Assembly: GCA_030123525.1 (NCBI GenBank)
Contig: CP126125.1
Span: forward strand, 310,001-374,000
Direction: 5' to 3'
Source of the DNA: ELB16-189 sp018266435
GTDB lineage: Bacteria > Bacteroidota > Bacteroidia > Cytophagales > Cyclobacteriaceae
Length of the DNA stretch: 64,000 bases
Positions 24,868 through 34,500 of this stretch are shown here, piece after piece. Each line of letters starts with the position of its first letter. Position 1 is the first letter of the stretch. The position numbers and the translations under genes are program-made. The notes beneath the pieces are model-generated. The model saw only the letters and a list, made by a program, of their open reading frames with translations, was not told the DNA's origin and did not search any database.

Positions 24868-25719
24868 TCAATTGTACTCAAGGCTTAATTCAACTAGCAA
24901 ATTTTTTAGTAATTCTTTCATCTGTGTATTGATCAGCCATTGATCGGTTACGGGTTTTTGCGAATAGGGAAATGTAGGCATATAGGGCACGGGGCCAAAC
25001 TCCGGTGTAATGCTCAGGTGAGTGCTTCCATTATTTAAGTGTGTAGAAATAATTTTTTTCCACCATTGAATAAACCGGTCTACATGCTCTTTCCACTCAG
25101 GAGCAAACGGATCACTTACCTGGGGGGCCTGTTCGTGTCCAACACGCGCATGGATATGATGAACATGGGGGATAATTCTTTCAATAATATCCATCTGATC
25201 TTCCAGCATACTTTCTGACACAATGCACCAATGTGAGAAATCTCCTGTAAGTTTCAATTGCGGAAAGTGCCAAAGATACGGAAGCAAACCTGAGGCATGA
25301 AAAGTGAACCGCCCGCGATGTGTTTCATGTAAAATGGGTATGCCTGATTGTTGACTTATGTTTTCAGCTGCTTCAATGATGCGGCAATTATCATCAAACG
25401 AATAATAATCCTTTCCGGTGTGGCTGTTAATAAAATCAGGTTTAGTGGAAACGAGGTAAGTAAGCCTGGCTTTCATGCGGATTATGTACTCATTTACCGA
25501 CTCATGGGCTGGATTAAGCACTTGCTGGGCAATAAATAAAAAATTTTTATTCCTGGAGCGAATGCAATCCAGTGTTGCTAAAAAATTGGTTACAAACTCT
25601 TCTGAAGCAGGTAAATTAATCTCGGCACCCTGATATCCTTCTTCCAATACACGATCCAGAAAAGATGAAGCCTTTACCCCCTCCTGCCCCCAATACGGGC
25701 ACGTATAACAAATGCGCAT
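24868..25719 (-). CDS. Sugar phosphate isomerase/epimerase-like TIM-barrel protein
   Basis: 283 residues of the xylose-isomerase-like TIM-barrel family: ICYTCPYWGQEGVKASSFLD at the start, FINSHTGKDYYSFDD, PILHETHRGRFTF (metal Glu), LTGDFSHWCIVSESML and HARVGHEQAP (metal residues), and ITPEFGPVPYMP near the end. These metal-dependent enzymes isomerise or epimerise sugars and inositols, or act in keto-sugar pathways. The start codon overlaps the PhyH stop by one base (TGATG, 25717-25721), so they are coupled. No signal peptide; cytoplasmic. Confidence 0.86.
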   Translation of the reverse strand: MRICYTCPYWGQEGVKASSFLDRVLEEGYQGAEINLPASEEFVTNFLATLDCIRSRNKNFLFIAQQVLNPAHESVNEYIIRMKARLTYLVSTKPDFINSHTGKDYYSFDDNCRIIEAAENISQQSGIPILHETHRGRFTFHASGLLPYLWHFPQLKLTGDFSHWCIVSESMLEDQMDIIERIIPHVHHIHARVGHEQAPQVSDPFAPEWKEHVDRFIQWWKKIISTHLNNGSTHLSITPEFGPVPYMPTFPYSQKPVTDQWLINTQMKELLKNLLVELSLEYN

Positions 25720-26537
25720 CAGTACAGCACCGGATTAATGGAAGAATTGATTACCTCGCCTACCGACACGCCCGGGCACCAGGTATTCCAGTCATTGATC
25801 TGGTTTTTATTTTCGGGTTGCTTCAATCGCATTTCTTTATCCATATAAATGATAGTCATAACTTTTCGTGTCTGATTGGTTGTGTTTGCGCCAGCGCGGT
25901 GAAACACCCAGCCAGAGTGGAAACTCACTTCTCCCAGATCAAAAGCCTCTATCACATGCTTGAAGTCTGTGACTCGCAACCGTTGTTGAATCTGTACTTC
26001 GCTCTCATCACCTATTTCAAGTTCTCGTCCTTCAACTATTTGATGACTGCCCGCACTGAATTCCAGCGGCCCCATTTCCAGCGGAGTTTTCTGCAGCGGA
26101 ATCCAGGCAGTAACGGTCTTGTCGGTTTCTAAAGGCCAGTAGTATTGATCGGCATGCCAGGGCGTTATGCCTCCGCCACCTTCTTTGTATAAAGCCTGAT
26201 CGTGGTACAACCGCACTCCGCTAACTTGCATAAGGTCGGTAGCTATTTTTGCCAATCGTTTGCTAAAAATAAGTTGCTTAATGCGCTCATCTTCACGCCA
26301 AAGGTTAAACAGCTGAAGAAAAGCTTTTCCGTAAGTGCTGCGATCTTCCAGTTTTGTTTCAATACGATTTAACTCCGATACTTTATCAGAAATGATGGTG
26401 TTAAAGTAATCCAATGTTTCCTCGTTAAACACCTGTTTTACTTTGATGAAACGGTTTTTCTGGTAGAAGTCAACTTGCTCCCGCGTAATTACACACGGTT
26501 CGTCAAGTGCTTTTAGAATTGAAGCAGGTATTGCCAT
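25719..26537 (-). CDS. Phytanoyl-CoA dioxygenase (PhyH) family protein
   Basis: About 272 residues from the ATG at 26537, supported by a TAnnTTTG element at 26562-26555. Fe(II)/2-oxoglutarate oxygenase of the PhyH type: the 2-His-1-carboxylate ligands are in TPWHADQYYW (HxD) and in HSGWVFHRAGANTT; ETDKTVTAWIPL and GPLEFSAGSHQIVEGRE are family blocks. PhyH proteins hydroxylate diverse small molecules; this one's substrate is unknown but its coupling with an isomerase and glycosidases suggests a sugar- or polyol-related compound. It is divergent from the AraC regulator. Confidence 0.88.
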   Translation of the reverse strand: MAIPASILKALDEPCVITREQVDFYQKNRFIKVKQVFNEETLDYFNTIISDKVSELNRIETKLEDRSTYGKAFLQLFNLWREDERIKQLIFSKRLAKIATDLMQVSGVRLYHDQALYKEGGGGITPWHADQYYWPLETDKTVTAWIPLQKTPLEMGPLEFSAGSHQIVEGRELEIGDESEVQIQQRLRVTDFKHVIEAFDLGEVSFHSGWVFHRAGANTTNQTRKVMTIIYMDKEMRLKQPENKNQINDWNTWCPGVSVGEVINSSINPVLY

Positions 26538-26554
26538 AAATTGAAAATAAAAAG

Positions 26555-26562
26555 CAAAAATA
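26555..26562 (-). promoter_or_regulatory. Bacteroidota -7 element of the PhyH gene
   Basis: Minus strand TATTTTTG matches TAnnTTTG, 17 bases before the ATG at 26537. It makes the upstream in-frame ATG at 26567 impossible as the translated start. Confidence 0.5.
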
Positions 26563-26663
26563 CCCAATCCCCCACCACAAGACTTACACTAAAAGCGCAT
26601 ATTTTAATACTATATTGACATTGTATTTAACATTTGTATTTATTTTACACTATAATAGTATTA

Positions 26664-27506
26664 ATGAAAGCGACTTACGAAGACATTGCCAGCAAAAAAG
26701 GGAGTGAATCATTTTTGGCCTACACACTTACCCTTCCTCTTTTTGAATTCAAGTGGCACTACCATCCCGAGTATGAGTTAACTCTTATCACGCGAGGAAA
26801 AGGAAAACGTTTGGTGGGTGACAGTTACGAAAACTTTGAAACCGGAGACTTGGTGTTGCTTGGTCCCAACCTGCCTCACACTTGGTCGAGCGATAGTGCT
26901 GAATACCCAACCGTATCTGCCGTTGTTACCCAGTTTTCAGAAAATTTTATTCAGCGTTTTTTGGAATTGGATGAGTTTGATAAAATTTCGTCTTTGCTTA
27001 CTTTGGCTGACCGGGGATTGTCTTTTTCAGACTCAGACAAATTCAGCAAAGAACTGGAGCAACTACCTGCACTGGCGGGTGTTGAAAAAGTAACCACCCT
27101 TCTGAACCTGCTGCAAAAACTGACTACCCAAAAGCATAATAAACTTTCGTCAGAATATTTTCGTGCCATGAAAGGTGTGGAAACAGAAAGCCGGATCAAT
27201 AAAGTATGTCAGCACATTCAAAAGCATTCGTCCCAAGAAATAACCTTGGAGCATGTAGCCGGCCTGGTTCATCTTTCGCGCAGTGCATTCAGCAAGTTTT
27301 TTAGACGCGCTACCGGAAAAACATTTTCTGATTATGTCAATGACATCCGCATAGGCAAGGCTTGCTTTTTACTGACCGAGACTGACAAAGCCATAAGCGA
27401 AATAGCATACGAAACCGGTTTTGAAAACCTGACATATTTTAACCGGGTGTTTTTAAAAAAAAAGAGCCGCACACCCCGAAGTTTTCGTCAATCATTAAAA
27501 AGCTAA
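26664..27506 (+). CDS. AraC family transcriptional regulator
   Basis: 280 residues from the ATG at 26664. N-terminal cupin sensor (FKWHYHPEYELTLITRGKG, LVLLGPNLPHTWSSD) and a C-terminal AraC domain with two helix-turn-helix units (EITLEHVAGLVHLSRSAFSK; AISEIAYETGFENLTYFNRVF). It is divergent from the PhyH-isomerase-GH127-GH13 genes and is their likely activator, responding to a sugar or its breakdown product. The cupin half has the HYHPEYE histidine cluster. The frame begins at 26634 but the extra ten residues are unsupported. Confidence 0.9.
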   Translation: MKATYEDIASKKGSESFLAYTLTLPLFEFKWHYHPEYELTLITRGKGKRLVGDSYENFETGDLVLLGPNLPHTWSSDSAEYPTVSAVVTQFSENFIQRFLELDEFDKISSLLTLADRGLSFSDSDKFSKELEQLPALAGVEKVTTLLNLLQKLTTQKHNKLSSEYFRAMKGVETESRINKVCQHIQKHSSQEITLEHVAGLVHLSRSAFSKFFRRATGKTFSDYVNDIRIGKACFLLTETDKAISEIAYETGFENLTYFNRVFLKKKSRTPRSFRQSLKS

Positions 27507-27611
27507 ACCCCAACTACTGTGCGTTACCTCATCCGGTTTCATTTGTTTTTCGGGGTTAACACCCAAAAGTATCCGGACAAATTTCCGCTTCAATAGCACA
27601 TTACTAATTCC

Positions 27612-27619
27612 TATTTTTG
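27612..27619 (+). promoter_or_regulatory. Bacteroidota -7 element of valS
   Basis: TATTTTTG, an exact TAnnTTTG match, 17 bases before the valS ATG. Confidence 0.5.
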
Positions 27620-27636
27620 CGGTCCACTAATTTATT

Positions 27637-30297
27637 ATGTCGCTTTCAACCAAATACAATCCTTCCGAAGTAGAAGAAAAATGGTATAGCCACTGGATGG
27701 AAAATGGTTTTTTTCATGCTACACCCACCCCTAACAAAGAACCGTACTGTATCGTTATCCCTCCGCCCAACGTAACCGGTGTGCTGCACATGGGCCACAT
27801 GCTCAACAACACCATTCAGGATGTACTCATCCGCAAGGCGCGCATGGAAGGCAAAGAAGCCTGCTGGGTACCCGGCACCGACCATGCCTCCATTGCTACC
27901 GAGGCCAAGGTAGTGGCCATGCTCCGCGAAAAAGGAATTAAAAAATCTTCGCTCACACGCGATGAATTTCTGAAATATGCCTGGGAGTGGAAAGAGAAAT
28001 ACGGGGGAATTATTTTGGAGCAACTAAAAAAACTCGGAGCAAGCTGCGATTGGGAGCGTACCGGCTTCACCATGGACAAGCATTATTACCAAGCCGTAAT
28101 CCGTGTGTTTGTAGATCTTTACAATAAAGGTTACATCTACCGCGGCCTGCGCATGATCAACTGGGACTGCGAAGCGAAGACAGCCCTCAGCAACGAAGAA
28201 GTACTTTATAAAGAAGACGGTGAAAAATCCATTCTGTATTCAGTTCAATATAAAATAAAAGACCACGATGGTTACGTAGTGATTGCCACACAGCGCCCCG
28301 AAACCATTATGGGCGATGTAGCCATTGCCGTAAACCCTACTGACGAGCGTTACAAAAATCTTATCGGAAAAAAAGTATTGGTTCCATTTATCAAACGCGA
28401 GATTCCCGTAATTGCCGATGACTATGTTGACAAAGCATTTGGAACAGGCTGCCTGAAAGTAACACCTGCTCATGATGTGAATGACTATGAGATTGGCTTG
28501 CGTCATCAGCTTCCGGTGATTGACACCATCAATGACGATGGAACGTTGAATGAGAAGTGTGAGATTCAAAAATTTTTTGGTAAAGATCGCTTTGTCGTGC
28601 GCAAAGAAATTATAAAAGACTTGCGCGAAGCCGGGCTCTTAGTAAAAGAAGAAGAATTCATCACCCGCATCGGGCGCTCAGAAAGAACCAACACGGTTGT
28701 TGAGCCAAAGCTATCCTTGCAGTGGTTCATCAAGATGAAAGAAATTTCTGTACGCGCAAAAGAAGCTGTGGAAAGTGATGAAATAAAACTGCATCCACCC
28801 AAATTCAAGAACACTTATCGCCATTGGATGGAGAATGTGCGCGACTGGTGCATCTCACGGCAATTGTGGTGGGGGCACCGCATTCCGGCATGGTATGCAC
28901 CTGACGGATCGTTTGCTGTTGCTGAAACACAAGAAGAGGCATTCAAGGTTCTTCAATCAAAAAACCCCAATTTAAAATTAGAAGAAATCAATCAAGACCC
29001 TGACGTGCTCGACACGTGGGCTTCCAGCTGGCTATGGCCTATTGAAGTATTTGACGGATTCAATGAAAAATATTTTAATAAGGCCGAAGGAAAAATCAAT
29101 GTATCGCAAAATGCCGACCTCAATTACTTCTACCCAACCAGCGTACTGGTAACGGCACCCGAGATTTTGTTCTTTTGGGTGGCCCGCATGATTATAGCCG
29201 GGTATGAATATCTTGGCAAAAAACCCTTCAGCGATGTGTACCTCACCGGCATTGTCCGTGATAAGCAGGGAAGAAAAATGAGCAAGAGCCTGGGAAACTC
29301 ACCCGATCCGATTGAGCTGATGAAAGTGTACGGAGCCGATGGCGTACGCACCGGAATGCTGTTCAGTTCCCCGGCCGGAAATGATTTATTGTTTGATGAA
29401 AAACTGTGCGAGCAGGGAAGAAACTTCAACAACAAAATCTGGAATGCATTTCGGTTGGTGAAAGGCTGGAACACAGAAAATATACCTCAGCCCGAAGAAA
29501 ACAAAATTGCTATTGAATGGTTTGAATCAACATTCAACTACTCATTGACTGAGTTGAATGATCTCTTCGGCAAGTATCGCTTGTCAGATGCGTTGATGTG
29601 TGTGTACAAATTGGTATGGGATGACTTCTGTGCCTGGTACCTGGAGGTTATTAAGCCCGAATTTGGCAAACCCATTGATAAAAAAACATACGACCAAACT
29701 ATTTTGTTTTTTGAAAACCTTCTCAAGGTGCTTCATCCTTTTATCCCTTTCATTACGGAAGAACTATGGAGTGAATTGAAAACTCGTGATGAAAAGAGAA
29801 ATATCATTATAGCATCTTGGCCACTAGCGAATGAATTCAACTCAGCAATATTAGATGAAGCACAAACTGCTTTTAACGCAGTGACAGAAATTCGAAACGT
29901 ACGCAACTCAAAAGGTATATCACCAAAAGAGGCTATGAATGTTTTCTGTTCTTCAAAGACATCGGCTACATTCAATTCATTGGTAAAAAAACTAGCGAAT
30001 GTAAAAGAGATTAATACTACCGAAAGCAAAATTCAATCGGCCACTTCATTTCTGGTTGGCACGCAGGAGTTTTTCATTCCGTTGGCAGGTAAGATTGATC
30101 TATCAAAAGAAAAGGACGAAATCCTCAAAGACTTAGAATATCAAAAAGGCTTCCTTGCTTCTGTTATGAAAAAACTTTCCAACGAAAAATTTGTAGCGGG
30201 TGCCCCGGCACACGTGCTGGAAATGGAGCGCAAAAAACAGGCAGATTCTGAAACCAAGATCAAATCATTGGAAGAAAGATTAGCCTCATTGAAATAA
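27637..30297 (+). CDS. valS: Valine--tRNA ligase
   Basis: 886 residues, a full class Ia valyl-tRNA synthetase. HIGH motif is HMGH at residues 51-54 after PPPNVTGVL; KMSKS is at 547-551 (GRKMSKSLGN). The CP1 editing domain lies between (TQRPETIMGDVAIAVNP, GTGCLKVTPAHDVNDYEIG). DWCISRQLWWGHRIP and FWVARMI are further family blocks. The anticodon-binding helical domain and a C-terminal coiled coil with basic residues (from about 820) complete it. Cytoplasmic, charges tRNA-Val and deacylates Thr-tRNA-Val. Monocistronic by position, with a good promoter upstream. Confidence 0.98.
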   Translation: MSLSTKYNPSEVEEKWYSHWMENGFFHATPTPNKEPYCIVIPPPNVTGVLHMGHMLNNTIQDVLIRKARMEGKEACWVPGTDHASIATEAKVVAMLREKGIKKSSLTRDEFLKYAWEWKEKYGGIILEQLKKLGASCDWERTGFTMDKHYYQAVIRVFVDLYNKGYIYRGLRMINWDCEAKTALSNEEVLYKEDGEKSILYSVQYKIKDHDGYVVIATQRPETIMGDVAIAVNPTDERYKNLIGKKVLVPFIKREIPVIADDYVDKAFGTGCLKVTPAHDVNDYEIGLRHQLPVIDTINDDGTLNEKCEIQKFFGKDRFVVRKEIIKDLREAGLLVKEEEFITRIGRSERTNTVVEPKLSLQWFIKMKEISVRAKEAVESDEIKLHPPKFKNTYRHWMENVRDWCISRQLWWGHRIPAWYAPDGSFAVAETQEEAFKVLQSKNPNLKLEEINQDPDVLDTWASSWLWPIEVFDGFNEKYFNKAEGKINVSQNADLNYFYPTSVLVTAPEILFFWVARMIIAGYEYLGKKPFSDVYLTGIVRDKQGRKMSKSLGNSPDPIELMKVYGADGVRTGMLFSSPAGNDLLFDEKLCEQGRNFNNKIWNAFRLVKGWNTENIPQPEENKIAIEWFESTFNYSLTELNDLFGKYRLSDALMCVYKLVWDDFCAWYLEVIKPEFGKPIDKKTYDQTILFFENLLKVLHPFIPFITEELWSELKTRDEKRNIIIASWPLANEFNSAILDEAQTAFNAVTEIRNVRNSKGISPKEAMNVFCSSKTSATFNSLVKKLANVKEINTTESKIQSATSFLVGTQEFFIPLAGKIDLSKEKDEILKDLEYQKGFLASVMKKLSNEKFVAGAPAHVLEMERKKQADSETKIKSLEERLASLK

Positions 30298-30352
30298 AAA
30301 AAGAAATGGTTGAGTAATTATTCGTGCTTACATGGCGGGCAGGAATAAAATT

Positions 30353-31525
30353 TCAATCAACACGTTTCCTCCGTTCATTCTCTACAATCATTGCATTTTT
30401 TGATACTACCTGATATTTTTCATCGGGCTCATTGGCAAATGTAATTTGTACCCATTCTTCATTTTGGCTTCCTTTGGTTATCCGCGATTTGTATAATGTT
30501 TTTTTGTTAGGAGTTGACCGTTGGGGAAACCAAAGATAAACGTATGAATGATCGGCCTCATCCAAAACAGCCGAACGGGGTACCGCCAGTTTGGCTTGCT
30601 GGCTTTCTCTTTTTATAATTACACACCGGATGCTCATCTCGGGCAAAACAAGTTTACCGGCAGGTGCTTTGAATTTAACGTGAGCCGTAATGGCTTTCGT
30701 TAGCGGATCAATCGCTCTTGAAAGGTGGGCTACGGTTCCGATCACCGAAGGGTATGAATGGGTAATAAAGTCAATTTCAACTGCCTGGCCTTCAACTATG
30801 TTATCAAGGTCTTTGTCGTACACAAAAACATCGGCCCACAATTCTTCTAGGTTTACAATTTCGGCCAGTGTCATTTGGTTGGTAGCGAGCATACCCAGTT
30901 GCACCGGCAACTGAAACACATACCCATCTATCGGTGAGTAAATTGTTAATTGAGTGGCTATTTCCTGTGTGTTAATAAATTCTTTTGAAAAACCTAAAAC
31001 ACCCAGCTTAGCCCGAAGCGCATTCACTTTGCTTTCAGCTGCCCGATAGCGCGAGCTGGTGTTTTGAAAATCAACCAGTGCCCCGATTCTGTTTTTTATC
31101 AATTCTTCTTGCCGCTTATATTCCAGCACCAGAAAATCCAACTGACTCTTTGCTTCCGTATATTGGTTTTGCAATTCGATCAGTTCCATACTTCGCAAAG
31201 TCATTAACGGAGTTCCTTTCTTTATAAAATTTCCTTCCTTTACATAAATGTGTTCTACTTTTCCTTCAATGTCGCTGCTCACCGAGGCGCGGTTGTTGGG
31301 TGCGGTTACTACCTTACCGGCCAGGTAAATATTAGTTTCGATCAATTTCATTTCCGGAGCGGTAACTCTCACATCCATCAAGGTTAGTAAGCTATCGCTG
31401 ATGGTTATTGAATTGGATTCGTTAGGGATGACGTGATCCATTTGTTTTTTATCAGAACAGGCGGCCAACACCAGACCAAAACACACGCTTAAAATATTTT
31501 TCATGGTATCTTTCATAATCTTCAT
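30353..31525 (-). CDS. RND efflux periplasmic adaptor (CusB/CzcB-type) lipoprotein
   Basis: Up to 390 residues; ATG at 31504 gives the best lipoprotein signal (MKNILSVCFGLVLAAC) and may be the true start, though 31525 and 31516 are also open. Membrane-fusion-protein pattern: GKVVTAPNNRASVSSDIEG, VEHIYVKEGNFIKKGTPLM (lipoyl half), a helical hairpin (LIELQNQYTEAKSQLDFLV), TIYSPIDGYVFQLPV and GTVAHLSRAIDPLTKAITA in the barrel domains. It links the inner-membrane pump to the outer-membrane factor. Ten bases after the CusA-TolC fusion gene. The metal (Cu, Ag, Zn, Co or Ni) cannot be read; no extra metal-binding domain is present. Confidence 0.9.
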   Translation of the reverse strand: MKIMKDTMKNILSVCFGLVLAACSDKKQMDHVIPNESNSITISDSLLTLMDVRVTAPEMKLIETNIYLAGKVVTAPNNRASVSSDIEGKVEHIYVKEGNFIKKGTPLMTLRSMELIELQNQYTEAKSQLDFLVLEYKRQEELIKNRIGALVDFQNTSSRYRAAESKVNALRAKLGVLGFSKEFINTQEIATQLTIYSPIDGYVFQLPVQLGMLATNQMTLAEIVNLEELWADVFVYDKDLDNIVEGQAVEIDFITHSYPSVIGTVAHLSRAIDPLTKAITAHVKFKAPAGKLVLPEMSIRCVIIKRESQQAKLAVPRSAVLDEADHSYVYLWFPQRSTPNKKTLYKSRITKGSQNEEWVQITFANEPDEKYQVVSKNAMIVENERRKRVD

Positions 31526-31534
31526 TTTTAAAAA

Positions 31535-34500
31535 TCAATATTCTCCTTTCAGGTAAATCAAACTGTTTATCGACTGATTGTAATTGCGCAGGGTCTCCAA
31601 ATAATTTTGCCGGATGGTGTACGAGAGTTCCAGGTTTTGAATGAATTGGTAATACGTAATGCTTCCTAACCGAAAGCTTTCGCGTGAACTGCGGAGAACC
31701 TCATCGGCCTCGGCCAGGCCTATGGTTTCCAGGTAATTAAGATTGTCTTTGTGTTGTGCAAAAGTCGTAAGTGCTTTGGCATATTCTGTATTGAGCTGAT
31801 ATGCCGTGATGGTCTTTTGTGTTTGTGCCATCTCCAATCCTTTTTGAGCGGCATTGATATTGGCCTGGTATGTCCATTGCCACAAGGGCAAGGTAATCCC
31901 TGCGATGGGCACTCCGTATGATCCTTGATTTAAAAAACCCAGAACAACGCCCGGCAGCCGTTTTCTTTTTTCCACTTTTAAAAAATGCTGGCTGTACACT
32001 TCCTGGCTGCGGCTGCATTCCATTAAAGGATTATTGGTTACGTGTGAAGTATCAATCGTAGTAGTAGTTATCAACGAATGCTCAAATTTTTTCAGTGCTT
32101 CATTGGGTGTGTAGAGAGTATCGTTTGGTCTGCCAAGTAAAAGGTTAAACTGGTATTTTACATTTTGTAACTCTGATCGTGATATTTTCAGATTAAAAAG
32201 AATGCGTTTATACTGCGACTCCCCGTTTAGTTTTTCGAGTGAAGAAATTTGCCCTACGCGGTAACGCACCTCGTTTACTTTAATGATATCGTCAAACACC
32301 GAATCCTGGCTTTGTAATAGTTTAGTTCTCAAAATCAGGTATTGTAACTGAAAATATGCCGTGCGCACCCGGTACACCAGGTTGTTTGATGAAACCGCCC
32401 GTTCGGTTTTTGCTATTTCTATTTTGCTCTTTTGTGCTTGACTTTGTGCGGTGTATATGCCGGGATAATCAATGATCTGCAACACACCCGGGCGAAAGCC
32501 CTGACCGGCAGGAGCTTCAAACACCAAATCAGGGTTTTGAAGATTAAATGCCGTGGGCTTTAATGCCGCTTGTTGATCAATCCGTTCTTGAGCCAGCGTC
32601 ATCTCAGGGCTTTTTGTCAAGGCTATTTTTACTGCCTCATCCAGTGAAATTGAAACGGGTTGTTGTGCGTGTGCCGATGGAACCATCAGCAACAATACAA
32701 GGGCAACCACTATCCATTTGCCGGGGGGCAATTTTTTTTTGCGTAGGGAGAGTGTATAGATTACCGGCAATACTAAAAGTGTAAGAAGCGTAGAAGTAAA
32801 CAAGCCACCGATTACCACAGTGGCCAATGGTTTTTGTATCTCCGCACCGGCACTGGTTGAAAGTGCCATGGGTAAAAACCCTAAGGCAGCTACTGCAGAC
32901 GTCATCAGCACCGGACGGAAGCGATCATTCAATCCCTGAAGTACACGCTCGTGCACATCGGTAACTCCGAGTTTTTCTAATTCATTAAACCGGGTGATGA
33001 TTAAAATTCCATTCAAAACGGCAATGCCAAACAATGCAATAAACCCCACACCTGCGGAGATACTAAAATTCATTCCGCGAAGCAGAAGAGAAAATACTCC
33101 GCCCACGGCCGACAAGGGAACCACCGAATAAATTAATAAACTGTCCTTCAGGTTGCCAAAGGTGGCAAAGAGCAACCCCAGGATGACTACCAGTGAGACA
33201 GGCACCACAATAGCTAACCTGGTTTTTGCCCTTCTGAAGTTTTCAAACTCACCGCCAAAATCAATTGAATACCCCGCAGGCAATATCAATTTTTCATCAA
33301 TTTTTTTCATGGCCTCGTTTACCACCGACTCCAGGTCGCGCCCACGCACATTAAACCCGATGTTGAGTTTTCTTTGCAAGTTTTCGTGGCTGATTTCAGA
33401 GGGGCCAATCTCTTCGGTAATCTCGGCTAGTTCTTTCAAGGGGATGGGCGTGTTATTTTTGTCGTTGATCATCAGGTTGCGGATGTTCTCCATTTTGGCT
33501 CGCTCGTTTCCTGAAAGTCTGAGCGTCAGATCAAATCGTTTGTCGTTTTCATAAATAATACCGGCCATGGCTCCGGCAAATGCGGTTTGAATGGCCCGGT
33601 TAATTTGAGCCACGGTAACTCCGTAAGTAGCCATTGCTCTGCGTTCGTACCGGATGTTAATTTGTGGCAGGCCAAATATTTTTTTGTCTTGTATTTCAGT
33701 AGCACCGGGCACTGTTTTGAGCACCGAAATAATCCGGTTGCCTGTTGAAACCAATGAATCGAGATTGGGGCCAAAAAGTTTTACTACCACATCCGTACGG
33801 GCACCGCTCATCAGTTCGTTCACACGGTTTTCAATAGGTTGTTGAATGGAATAAAGTATTCCGGGATATTGCTGAAACAGCCGGGAAATTTGCCCCATCA
33901 ACTCTTCCTGATCTTTTGCTTTTGTCCAGTATTTTTTGTCGGTTAGGGTGATAACGATATCCTGCGATTCCATCGGCACCGGGTCAACCGGAATCTCGGA
34001 TGTTCCGATTTTTGAAACCACCCGCTGAATTTCATCCGGGTATGTATTGCGTAACATCTTTTGAATCCGGTTACTGAATTCTATCGTCTCGGTCATTGAA
34101 GTGCCAACGGGGTGGTGGGTTTCAACCACCAAATCTCCTTCCGCCAGTTTTGGAATAAATTCCCCGCCTATAAACTTAAAGCCGATGATACCGCTCAACA
34201 AAAAAGCACCGGAAACCATCAGGATCATTTTTCGGTTATTCAATCCAAACCGGATGATGGGTTTATACCTGGCAAAGAAATATTGTACTATTCTCTCTGA
34301 TATGCCGTGATCGTGGCTGGCCGAAGGTTTTAAAATCAGCGATCCTACCATCGGTACATAGGTGAGCGCTAAAATAATGGCTCCTAAAATTGCAAAGCTC
34401 ACGGTCTTGGCCATAGGGCTAAACATCTTGCCCTCGATTCCTGAAAGCGTAAGTATGGGAAAATAAACGATCAAAATAATCAAGCCTCCATACACCACCG

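Noticed and set aside
26618..26632. TAnnTTTG-type promoter for the AraC gene
   Set aside because: The nearest match (TAACATTTG) has three bases between TA and TTTG in place of two.
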